DNA of 12,461 nt from Pelotomaculum sp. UBA1371 (GTDB lineage: Bacteria > Bacillota > Desulfotomaculia > Desulfotomaculales > Pelotomaculaceae), in contig DBRJ01000008.1 in the NCBI GenBank assembly GCA_002305915.1, positions 1 through 12,461 of the forward strand. Reading direction: 5' to 3'. The notes beneath the pieces were generated by a model. It saw nothing but the letters and a program-made list of their open reading frames with translations. It did no database searches and was not told the origin of the DNA. The position numbers and the translations under genes were made by a program. Each line of letters opens with the position of its first letter. The first letter of the stretch is position 1. This document shows positions 6,046 through 12,461 of this stretch, piece after piece.

Positions 6046-8064
6046 TTATATATTTTGCCTTAAATACTCTGCAACTTCAGTGATAGGATCATTAGAGGTT
6101 GTTTCATAAATAATCCTCTCTGCCAAATCACTGACAGCAAAATAACCTTTTTTAAACCTCACATGCCATTTCCCAACACATAAGTAACGATCCGCCCATG
6201 TACCTAAGTTGCCTTCGAATGTAGATTCAATGCCATCCCGTTTTAACACTTCACGTAATGCAGCAACAAATATTTCATAACTGAAACCGTTCGATGACTT
6301 GTTTTTTATAATGAACATTTCTCCTTGAACTTCGCGCAATCGTAAATGTGATGCGCTCATCAAATTAAATAATTCAGGGAAATTTACGAGACAATACCTC
6401 CAATCAGTTCTCTGAAGGGTTGAGTTTGATACGAATTGATCTAACTGATCCTTAATATTTTTCTTTAATTTTAGTGCATCAAGCAGTTTTCTTACAATAT
6501 CACCATGGCTTGAAAATAGACGTTTCATACTTGGTGTCCTTGTAGGTTCATCAGGTCTATCAACGCATAATGTTTTATACGCGCTTACAGGAAGAGTATA
6601 ATCCCCAAATGTGAGCAAAGCCCTTCGCAGTAAATGTCCGTGTTTAGGAGCAGTTTCATTAAACAGAGCAGATATCTTATTCCGATATTTCTTAAAGTCT
6701 TGTATATTTCCTATCGATTTATAAAACCCAGCATAGTACAAAGCAGAGCGTATTTGGCCATCAAAATATGGATGCTCTTCTGCTTCATAAATTTCGTCCG
6801 CAAAACTAGTACTATGCATTATCATTCGTGCTTTAATATATTCCTCTTCTATTTGTTCTTGTGAGAATCCTGACACCGAGCCTTCTGTTGAAAAATACGA
6901 AAGCAAATTATCCCAGTTTTCAGTAAGTTTATTAATTCCTTCAATAGCACCGCGATACAGATCTAATTCATCAATTCGAGTGTTTACAGTAAGGTTTTTA
7001 ATAATCCTCAACCATTGTTTTAAAGAACCATTGTCTTTGCCTTTCGCCCTATATAGATAGGTAGTTACCGCGTGAAACAAAACTCTATCTGAATATGTAC
7101 GACTGTCAGATAAAGAATTAAAAATAAACCAATATGCTGTGCTGCTCCTATTTTCACACAGGAAGTTTAATGTGTAATACATAGTCTTAAAAATTCTTGC
7201 GTCAATTTTTTCAAAATCAAATGTATTCGCCCAGTTGACATCGCTTGAAATTATTTTTTCGTTCATAAAAAGCACACCAAAAAATGTCATATACAATGTA
7301 TTAAAATTTTCTTTTGAATTCGACCAAAACAGATCGGTCCATTTGCCATCAAAGTTTTGCTCAACTTCAGCAATAAATGGCAGTTTGAGTTTTTGTTGTC
7401 TGCCTACCAGCTGTGCTTTTAAATTTTCAAACGGTGTGAGAGGTTTGCCACGTGCGTTTAGTTTTATGTATAAACTATCTTCCATTCCGAGATCATTCAT
7501 TTCTAAAAACTTAAATGTAAGGGGAACATCTCCCGGGGATGACAGCTTTTCCCCAAGGTTTTCAACATTACTGAAAGTTTCCTTTATAGCATTGAGCATT
7601 ACGAGAGCTGATTGGATAGTTGGGTCATATTTCCAAGTTGAAACAAACCATTCCGAGTCTTCTATTTCCATAGAAGGTAACAGATCAGACTTGAAAACGT
7701 CAGCACGGTTTTTGGTCAGCTCCTTAAAAAAATCACGTGAGCTTTTGCGGGTTTCATATGTGAATTTTTGAAGAAGGTTTGTTTTACTATCATCATCGTA
7801 GAAAGCATAAAGGTGCAAAAGGAAAAGCGTGGTTAGTCGCTGTTGCCCATCTAAAGGTATAAATTTATTACTTTCTACTTTGCCGTACACAAAATTCAGA
7901 TCAAGCGGTGGTGTTTTTTTCAGAATAGCCGACTTCATATCTTTTAAGAGATTGAAACGCACCATTTTGGTATGGTCATCTTGCCTGCCTTGCGCATAAT
8001 CACGCTGTATAATCGGTACTTCAATCTCATATTTATCGAGTAAATCAAATAATGTTTCGCTCAT
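6046..8064 (-). CDS. DUF262 (GmrS/ParB-like fold) protein without HNH, partner of the upstream DUF262-HNH gene
   Basis: This 672-aa protein opens with the DUF262 marks VPIIQRDYAQGR (16-27) and IPLDGQQRLTTLFLLHLY (69-86). The DGQQR loop is the nucleotide-binding/hydrolysis motif described for GmrS-type and SspE proteins. A third conserved block, DSLYIKLNARGKPLTPFENL (196-215), is the DUF262 segment corresponding to 'iF..lN..gkpLt..E'. No DUF1524 HNH signature (IEHI.P / GNLtLL) is visible in the remaining 450 residues, which I do not recognise. Its ATG overlaps the stop of the upstream DUF262-HNH gene in an ATGA (8064-8061), and AGGGGG lies about nine bases upstream. It therefore probably functions together with that protein, as sensor or regulator of a nuclease; this is inference. 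With the upstream gene interrupted by ISL3, its transcription and translation are likely reduced. The gene appears intact. Confidence 0.88.
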   Translation of the reverse strand: MSETLFDLLDKYEIEVPIIQRDYAQGRQDDHTKMVRFNLLKDMKSAILKKTPPLDLNFVYGKVESNKFIPLDGQQRLTTLFLLHLYAFYDDDSKTNLLQKFTYETRKSSRDFFKELTKNRADVFKSDLLPSMEIEDSEWFVSTWKYDPTIQSALVMLNAIKETFSNVENLGEKLSSPGDVPLTFKFLEMNDLGMEDSLYIKLNARGKPLTPFENLKAQLVGRQQKLKLPFIAEVEQNFDGKWTDLFWSNSKENFNTLYMTFFGVLFMNEKIISSDVNWANTFDFEKIDARIFKTMYYTLNFLCENRSSTAYWFIFNSLSDSRTYSDRVLFHAVTTYLYRAKGKDNGSLKQWLRIIKNLTVNTRIDELDLYRGAIEGINKLTENWDNLLSYFSTEGSVSGFSQEQIEEEYIKARMIMHSTSFADEIYEAEEHPYFDGQIRSALYYAGFYKSIGNIQDFKKYRNKISALFNETAPKHGHLLRRALLTFGDYTLPVSAYKTLCVDRPDEPTRTPSMKRLFSSHGDIVRKLLDALKLKKNIKDQLDQFVSNSTLQRTDWRYCLVNFPELFNLMSASHLRLREVQGEMFIIKNKSSNGFSYEIFVAALREVLKRDGIESTFEGNLGTWADRYLCVGKWHVRFKKGYFAVSDLAERIIYETTSNDPITEVAEYLRQNI

Positions 8065-9129
8065 TCTTCAAACCCCCTGTCAAAAAATGATTCAAGTATA
8101 TGCTCCATTGCCCCAATGTAGTCCTCCTTATCATCATTTACCCAATTATCCATATCACTTATATCTTTGGAATACACCTTTAGGTAGATGTTTTTTGTAC
8201 ACAATGGTACGAATAATCCTTTTGACTCACGTTCAATAATAATTTTTCGTTTTTCAATAAAAGGTTTGTTTTGATAACTGCGATTTGTTTGTGCATCAAG
8301 TAGCGTTAGGTTGCCTAGGCTATCATCTGCTTCGTCTGTTTCGTCTGCTGTAGCATGGATATGCTCAATGTCCCATTTTACTTTGTCTCCTGTTTCCCCT
8401 TTATATATGTCAAAAGGAAAGCGGTACTGCTTTTCGCTTTTACAGACTAATGTTGCTATGTTGAATAGAAGGAGCAACTTACGAATTTTTTTCCGGTCGT
8501 TTGAAATTTCATAAGATATATTGTGCAGGTCATAATTGCCTGTTACCAATTTCGCCTTTTTAAGTAGGGCTTTCATGACGTTACTTTTACGCTTGCCTCG
8601 TGTAAGTACAAATATCTCTGCGAGCTCTACTCCTGATGATATAAGATAACCTATTATGTGATACTTGTTCAAATCGGTATACCAGTCGCGGAATTCAGCA
8701 TACAACTTTTCTACCTTATCCCACAATAACTTCACAAAATCCTCTTTTTTAGGAGCAGAATTCAACACTGTTGAAAAAACTAAAAACGAAAAATAATTTT
8801 GTTTAATAGGTATAAGGGTTGGTAACTTGTTATTCTGCTCGGTTGCCAATAAATCAAATAACATATCAATACGTGTGCCACTCTGCTCTTTTTCATTGAG
8901 AAAATACCAGAAAGAATCTTCACGCAAACCTTGCTCAATTCTATCCCATGCGACTGAAATTTCAGTTTGCCGCTTGTGTATGTCTGCACTAAAATTGTCC
9001 TTATTTAGCAACAAGGCTTTTATTAGTTCCGCATTCGTTAATGGTATTTTCCCTAAGTTTACTTTGGTAAATATCGCTATGGGGTTACTGCTAGCAGGTA
9101 TATCGTACCAAATGAAAAACACATTTTTT
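8061..9129 (-). pseudogene. DUF262-DUF1524 (GmrSD/BrxU-like) gene, 3' part, separated by the ISL3 insertion
   Basis: This is the second part of a 513-aa protein (residues about 158-513 after repair). It starts inside the 8-bp target duplication at 9129-9122 and continues VFFIWYDIPASSNPIAIFTK, then VNLGKIPLTNAELIKALLL, the third conserved DUF262 block. The C-terminus holds the DUF1524 HNH nuclease signature: DIEHIHA (411-417), SLGNLTLLD (428-436), Asn440, and SYQNKPFIEKRK (442-453). It ends with TGA overlapping the ATG of the next DUF262 gene. An open frame extends right to 9290 inside the insertion sequence, but those extra residues are antisense to the transposase and not part of the original protein. 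Without its N-terminal DGQQR half the fragment should not work as a nucleotide-regulated nuclease. Confidence 0.9.
9122..9129. repeat. 8-bp target site duplication of ISL3 element (left copy)
   Basis: CATTTTTT immediately left of the element, identical to positions 10550-10557. An 8-bp duplication is the normal length for the ISL3 family. Deleting the element plus one copy restores the interrupted gene's frame. Confidence 0.97.
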
Positions 9130-9154
9130 GGTTCCTCGCTAGATCGTGTGGGTA
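9130..9154 (+). repeat. ISL3 left terminal inverted repeat
   Basis: 25 bases starting GGTTCCTCGC, matching the reverse complement of 10525-10549 at 23 of 25 positions. Confidence 0.95.
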
Positions 9155-9170
9155 AACAAGTGTTCCCACA
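9147..9170. other. Hairpin at the ISL3 left end
   Basis: TGTGGG (9147-9152) pairs with CCCACA (9165-9170), and the stem can extend through AAC/GTT around a TA bulge, leaving a short loop. It lies upstream of the transposase, partly inside the terminal repeat. Hairpins in this place are often thought to block read-through translation or transcription into a transposase; that role is inference here. Confidence 0.4.
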
Positions 9171-9278
9171 AATAATTATGTAAAAACTGAATGGTAAATA
9201 TGGCACCTGAAGGAAGAGCCCAGCCCGGGAACGAAATGTAAAATTGGTTTCGATTTCTGGAATAGGAGGCCTTCTATT

Positions 9279-10508
9279 ATGGATTACCAAACGTTATTCA
9301 CTGTTGCTTTAGGTTTAACACCACCGTGGGAGGTACAAGATATTAAGTTTTCTGAATCTGAGAACCGTCTGGATATCTGGGTAGGGTTTCCCGAAGGAAA
9401 TACCTTTAACTGTCCCATCTGTGGCCAATCAGGTATGTCGGTGTATGATGCCAAGGAAAAGACTTGGCGACACCTGAATTTTTTTCAGTTCCGAACATAC
9501 CTGCATGCCCGTGTCCCCCGTATTAAATGCTCCGCAGGCTGCAAAGTAAAGCAGGTCATGTTACCTTGGGCCAGACCGGGCAGTGAATTCACCTTGCTCT
9601 TTGAATCATTAATTATGCTGCTGGCCCAGGATATGCCGGTTAATGCCATCGCTGAGTTAACCGGTGAACATGATACAAGGTTATGGCGAATACTTCACCA
9701 TTACGTTAAAGAAGCCCGCACCATGTTAGATTTCTCGAAAGTTACACAAGTAGGCGTAGATGAAACTGCCGCTAAAAGGGGCCATGATTACATAACGCTT
9801 TTCGTAGACTTGGATAGGTCAAGGTTGCTCTTTGCCACTCCAGGCAAAGGCAAAGAAACTATTGATTCCTTTGTGACAGATTTGCTGAATCACCAGGGTA
9901 ATACCAATCAAATTAAGAACGTATGCTGCGATCTTTCCCCTGCATTTATTGCCGGAGTTAAGTCATCTTTACCCCAAGCCCAAATGGTTTTTGACCGCTT
10001 CCACATCATGAAAATCATAAATGCGGCGGTAGACGAAGTACGTAGGTATGAAAGTTACGAAAATGAAGCACTAAAAAAGACCCGTTATATTTGGCTAAAA
10101 AACCAGCAAAATCTAACTGTTAAACAGCGTAACAAGCTTGAGAGTTTAAAATATGAGCATCTTGATACTGTACGTGCGTATAACCTAAAGTTATCCTTTC
10201 AGGGTCTTTTTGAGCAGCCAAATCGCGTTTCAGGTGAGAAGTTTCTTAAACGCTGGTATTACTGGGCTACCCATTCTAAGTTAGTTCCGATGGTTAATGC
10301 GGCTCATACCATAAAAGATCACTGGAATGGTATTCTGAACTGGTTTAGTTCCCATATCTCCAACGGAATTTTGGAAGGGATCAACAGCTTAATCCAGGCT
10401 GCTAAAGCTAGAGCAAGAGGGTATCGTAACAACAGAACCTTAATAACAATGTCTTACATAATTTCCAGTCATCTAAACTTTAATTTGCCAAGCTTATGCT
10501 CTTGCTAG
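9279..10508 (+). CDS. tnp: ISL3-family transposase
   Basis: This 409-aa DDE transposase of the ISL3 family is full length. It has an N-terminal zinc ribbon with Cys45-x2-Cys48 (CPICGQSG) and Cys84-x3-Cys88 (CSAGC), then an HTH (VNAIAELTGEHDTRLWRILH, 121-140). The catalytic residues are Asp161 in VGVDETAAKRGHDY, Asp218 in CCDLSPAFIAGV with the conserved FDRFHIMK following (238-245), and Glu366 in SNGILEGINSLIQAAKARAR. ATG at 9279 follows AGGAGG (9264-9269) at nine bases. All motifs are present, so the element may still be active. It is transcribed opposite to the gene it interrupts. Confidence 0.97.
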   Translation: MDYQTLFTVALGLTPPWEVQDIKFSESENRLDIWVGFPEGNTFNCPICGQSGMSVYDAKEKTWRHLNFFQFRTYLHARVPRIKCSAGCKVKQVMLPWARPGSEFTLLFESLIMLLAQDMPVNAIAELTGEHDTRLWRILHHYVKEARTMLDFSKVTQVGVDETAAKRGHDYITLFVDLDRSRLLFATPGKGKETIDSFVTDLLNHQGNTNQIKNVCCDLSPAFIAGVKSSLPQAQMVFDRFHIMKIINAAVDEVRRYESYENEALKKTRYIWLKNQQNLTVKQRNKLESLKYEHLDTVRAYNLKLSFQGLFEQPNRVSGEKFLKRWYYWATHSKLVPMVNAAHTIKDHWNGILNWFSSHISNGILEGINSLIQAAKARARGYRNNRTLITMSYIISSHLNFNLPSLCSC

Positions 10509-10524
10509 CTGTTTTCTTCGGTAC

Positions 10525-10549
10525 TACCCACACGATCTAGCGAAGAGCC
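10525..10549 (-). repeat. ISL3 right terminal inverted repeat
   Basis: The reverse complement starts GGCTCTTCGC and matches the left end at 23 of 25 positions. Confidence 0.95.
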
Positions 10550-10557
10550 CATTTTTT
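10550..10557. repeat. 8-bp target site duplication of ISL3 element (right copy)
   Basis: CATTTTTT immediately right of the element, identical to 9122-9129. Confidence 0.97.
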
Positions 10558-11030
10558 CTGATTTTTGTATTTAACTCCTGTATAGCAACGGACTTATCAG
10601 GTTGACTATCAAGCCAGCTATTTATTTTTTCATAAGCAGATGCTATATGATAGAAATCAATATTCTTTTCTTTGTCTAAATGACCTTCATCAGATAGAGA
10701 TTTTAAAAATTTAGCACTATCACTCCTAGTTTCATACTCAAGCTCAAAAGGTGGAACCGCTGAACGAATTTCCTGCGAGGCAATTTTCATAAAAATGTAA
10801 ACTGTTGTAAGACGTTGTTGCCCGTCAACCACTTCAAAGGAACCGTCATCGCGATGCTTTACAATCAGTGGTTGAAGACAGTAACGCTTACCACCTTCAG
10901 TCGAAAATTCATAAATGTCATCAAGCAGTGCTGTCACCTCATGTTCTGTCCATCGGTATCCACGTTGATACGATGGCACGTAAAACCTGTGATCTTTTAG
11001 TTCAGCAATTGTTTTAGTCATAATAGCCAT
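10550..11030 (-). pseudogene. DUF262-DUF1524 (GmrSD/BrxU-like) gene, 5' part, cut by the ISL3 insertion
   Basis: ATG 11030-11028, preceded by GAAGGAGA at about eight bases, begins MAIMTKTIAELKDHRFYVPS. The DUF262 marks VPSYQRGYRW (18-27) and EVVDGQQRLTTVYIF (66-80) are both present; DGQQR is the putative nucleotide-binding loop. After residue 160 (..LNTKIRKN) the frame runs into the insertion sequence, adds GLFARSCG and stops at 10524. Joined to the 3' part without the element and one duplication, the gene reads through as IRKN-VFFIWYDIP and gives exactly 513 aa (1542 bases). In the ancestral state it would be a nucleotide-dependent HNH endonuclease of the GmrSD/BrxU/SspE type. Substrate specificity (for example modified phage DNA) cannot be read from sequence. 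It follows a small upstream gene by 19 bases, suggesting one operon. Confidence 0.92.
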
Positions 11031-11049
11031 ATAATATTCTCCTTCAACG

Positions 11050-11669
11050 TCAAATTATTATTGTTCCATGACGTTCGTTTATCTTTATATTGGGAAGAGC
11101 ATCAAATAATTCTGGGTAACGCCTCATCTTGCCCTGATTTCGGTAAATTATGTTTCCTCTAACCGAGTTTAAATTACCGGTAGTAAGATTGCCCCCTGGT
11201 TAGTGACCTGGATGAACATAAAATCAACTCCTTGTGATTTTAGGGAATATATGGCATGCACATGCTTTTCAAATGTATTGTTATCAAACTTAGAAGTGAT
11301 AAATATAACCTGTCTATTAATTTCTCTGCAAATTATTCCCGCTGTATATAGCATTTCCCGCAACCGTTCGTGAAAATTATCTTTATCATAACAAAGCACT
11401 GTTAATTTCTCATGGCAGGCCCCCCTGAAAGAACTTGGTATAACATTCATTACACCTCTGCCTCGGCCATGGCTCCCACCATCAGGCAGACGTGATATAT
11501 CGGGGGCCTTTCTACTTAAACCGTTTTTGCAAATATCGTCAATAATACCTTTTAGAATGACGTCCTCTTCTAAACCAATCTCTCTAAATATGGCTTTCAA
11601 ATCCGAATATAGATTTTCATTAAAGGATGATATAATTAATCCAGTTTGATATTCATCTTTTTTAGACAC
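11050..11669 (-). pseudogene. Unrecognised small protein with a one-base frameshift in a G run (about 206 aa if repaired)
   Basis: The first frame opens at GTG 11669 (VSKKDEYQTGLIISSFNENL), which has GGGAGG ten bases upstream; an in-frame TTG at 11687 lies within that ribosome binding site and is less likely. This frame stops at 11169 (..VTNQGAILLPVI). At the run of five C on the plus strand (11192-11196), adding one base makes the protein continue as TNQGGNLTTGNLNSVRGNII, YRNQGKMRRYPELFDALPNI, and end at TGA 11052-11050. That gives exactly 207 codons and brings the stop to 19 bases before the DUF262-HNH start, a normal operon spacing. I recognise no family. The middle has alternating hydrophobic stretches (EKLTVLCYD, RQVIFITSKF, DFMFIQV) suggesting an alpha/beta fold. 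There is no signal peptide or membrane segment. It could be a real frameshift mutation, slippage-controlled expression, or a sequencing error in the homopolymer. Confidence 0.7.
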
Positions 11670-11722
11670 TTCACTCAAACCTCCCAAATATGATTTACCT
11701 TTATCCTTTTTACGGCACAGAT

Positions 11723-12259
11723 CTATTTACCAAATACTTCGCGGACTAAATGCTCAAACTCTACAAACTCTGGTGATTCTGACAGGCTGTTTAAGGCCTC
11801 AACCAGCCCCCTATAATACCACCCCTGCTCACCTTTATCAGTAACATTAAACCTTCCCCACAGCTCATCCCCGATCTTTAAATAATCCCTGTGCAGAGCC
11901 CTGATGTTCGACAGCTTATCACCCAGGGCGACGATTTTGATGTCCTTGTCGGCTGTTGATTTAAGAAACTCCACCGTGTGCGCCTTTCTTTCATGCCAGG
12001 ATTTTGTCTTGTCCTCGCTCTGGGCTTTTACCAGCGAGGAGACCCTCCCGTTAAACATCTCCTCTATTGACTCGTAGGATAAGTAAGTTTCCTCAACCAC
12101 ATCGTGCAGGATCGCGGCACAGATTAAATCTTCGTCATATTTCATCTGGGACACGATGATGCCGGCCTCCAGAGGGTGCAAAATATAGGGGATGTTTGTG
12201 CCCTTCCGCTTTTGGCCCGCATGGGCGATATTCGCCAGTGAGATTGCCTTGCTGATCAT
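11723..12259 (-). CDS. HD-domain (p)ppGpp hydrolase-like protein (small alarmone hydrolase family)
   Basis: This 178-aa protein consists of a single HD domain of the RelA/SpoT hydrolase type. The metal-binding and family marks seen are HAGQKRKG (13-20), YILHPLEAG (25-33), ILHDVVEET (50-58, with His52-Asp53) and ALGDKLSNIRAL (111-122, with Asp114). No synthetase, TGS or ACT domain follows, so the length fits stand-alone hydrolases such as MESH1-like SAH proteins, which remove pyrophosphate from ppGpp or act on related nucleotides; the actual substrate is unknown. ATG at 12259 follows GGGAGAGGG at close spacing. It lies 65 bases after a WYL regulator and about 50 bases before the frameshifted small gene, all on the same strand. 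It may be in the same transcription unit as the DUF262 genes, which would be notable because those are also nucleotide-responsive. Confidence 0.9.
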   Translation of the reverse strand: MISKAISLANIAHAGQKRKGTNIPYILHPLEAGIIVSQMKYDEDLICAAILHDVVEETYLSYESIEEMFNGRVSSLVKAQSEDKTKSWHERKAHTVEFLKSTADKDIKIVALGDKLSNIRALHRDYLKIGDELWGRFNVTDKGEQGWYYRGLVEALNSLSESPEFVEFEHLVREVFGK

Positions 12260-12324
12260 TGCCCTCTCCCTTTCTTTTAGTTCTCAAGTGCGATGTTGAT
12301 AACGAATAGTCAATTTGAAACCAA

Positions 12325-12461
12325 TTAAATCCTGTAGCTCTCCGCCTGCCGCGCCAAGGTCTGAACAATCTCCTGTCTCAACTCTTCCGGCCTGATCACC
12401 ACCGCCCCGGCGCCAAACCCCAGGATCCACTTGGTAAACTTTTTATTGAGCAGCACCCTGG
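12325..12461 (-). CDS. WYL-domain transcriptional regulator, C-terminal end (cut by window edge)
   Basis: The last 44 codons are visible: RVLLNKKFTKWILGFGAGAV, VIRPEELRQEIVQTLARQAE, SYRI and TAA at 12327-12325. The sequence 'WILGFG..a.Vi.PeeLr.ei...l......Y' is the standard end of WYL-family regulators (WCX extension). The WYL and HTH domains are beyond the window. WYL proteins such as BrxR and CapW repress phage-defence operons in response to ligands; here it stands first in the visible minus-strand gene series, so it could control the downstream HD and DUF262 genes. This is inference from position. The assignment rests on a short but characteristic segment. Confidence 0.75.
   Translation of the reverse strand, partial: RVLLNKKFTKWILGFGAGAVVIRPEELRQEIVQTLARQAESYRI

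Larger units (their letters stand above)
9130..10549 (+). mobile_element. Complete ISL3-family insertion sequence (1420 bp)
   Basis: The element has 25-bp terminal inverted repeats, at 9130-9154 (GGTTCCTCGCTAGATCG...) and, reversed, at 10549-10525 (GGCTCTTCGCTAGATCG...), differing at two positions. It carries one transposase gene on the plus strand and a perfect 8-bp direct repeat CATTTTTT outside both ends. GGCTCTT-type ends and 8-bp duplications are established traits of ISL3. It interrupts a minus-strand DUF262-HNH gene after codon 160. The intact ends, intact transposase and perfect duplication indicate a recent insertion. Confidence 0.97.

Noticed and set aside
7235..7771. Plus-strand 178-aa open frame inside the HNH-less DUF262 gene
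   Set aside because: It is antisense to a long frame with clear DUF262 motifs, has no family features and no good ribosome binding site.
8827..9183. Plus-strand 118-aa open frame opposite the DUF262-HNH 3' part
   Set aside because: Antisense shadow crossing the target duplication into the insertion sequence; no protein motifs.
9130..9290. Apparent N-terminal extension of the DUF262-HNH 3' part starting at ATG 9290
   Set aside because: These codons lie inside the ISL3 element, antisense to its transposase start; the true upstream coding sequence is at 10558-11030.
6046..11030. Calling the DUF262 genes a type IV enzyme specific for glucosylated DNA (GmrSD)
   Set aside because: Only the general DUF262 and DUF1524 motifs are visible; specificity cannot be inferred and the two-protein layout differs from GmrSD.
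12135..12368. 77-aa minus-strand open frame across the HD gene start
   Set aside because: It overlaps both the HD gene and the WYL regulator end in another frame and shows no motifs; the HD start has its own ribosome binding site.
1..12461. CRISPR array, tRNA or rRNA genes
   Set aside because: No regularly spaced direct repeats and no cloverleaf or rRNA-like stretches were seen by eye on either strand; a covariance-model search would be the decisive test.

Overview
The window looks like an accessory 'defence island' from a low-to-medium GC Gram-positive bacterium. The gene styles (an ISL3 element, IS66, an IS1634-type transposase, strong AGGAGG/GGGGAG ribosome binding sites, a WYL regulator, a small HD alarmone-hydrolase-like protein) fit a Clostridia/Peptococcaceae-type Firmicute; this placement is inference. 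Almost every non-transposon gene lies on the minus strand, so transcription runs from high to low coordinates.

Right to left. (1) 12461-11723: the C-terminal end of a WYL-family transcriptional regulator, then a 178-aa HD-domain protein of the RelA/SpoT-hydrolase (small alarmone hydrolase) type. (2) 11669-6046: an AT-rich putative operon. It holds an unrecognised protein whose frame is broken by one missing base in a G run (about 206 aa when repaired), then a 513-aa DUF262 plus HNH (DUF1524) protein, then a 672-aa DUF262 protein without a visible HNH. Start/stop spacing and an ATGA overlap indicate cotranscription. The 513-aa gene is split after codon 160 by a complete ISL3-family element (9130-10549) flanked by a perfect 8-bp target duplication. 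Removing the element and one duplication restores the reading frame exactly. (3) 6045-5667: a gene-poor gap holding the N-terminal HTH fragment of another WYL-type regulator. (4) 5666-2245: a UvrD/Rep-like superfamily 1 helicase followed by a PD-(D/E)XK nuclease, coupled by a TGATG overlap. The first Cys and first His of what looks like an AddB/Cas4-type Fe-S nuclease domain are at the C-terminus of the helicase, while the catalytic D/DxK and the other three Cys are in the second protein. (5) 2181-1: mobile debris. It contains an IS1634-type transposase pseudogene missing both ends and carrying a frameshift, a small C-terminal coding remnant with its terminator, and the tnpA-tnpB-tnpC side of an IS66-family element that runs off the left edge.

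How the parts could work together (inference): the helicase-nuclease pair resembles DNA-processing defence modules. The DUF262 pair resembles GmrSD/BrxU-type modification-dependent or nucleotide-sensing restriction, with an extra uncharacterised small protein upstream. WYL regulators commonly control such islands. At least one of these systems is dead or switched off here because of the ISL3 insertion and the frameshift in its upstream neighbour. The most novel candidates are the three-gene DUF262 cassette and the split Fe-S helicase/nuclease.
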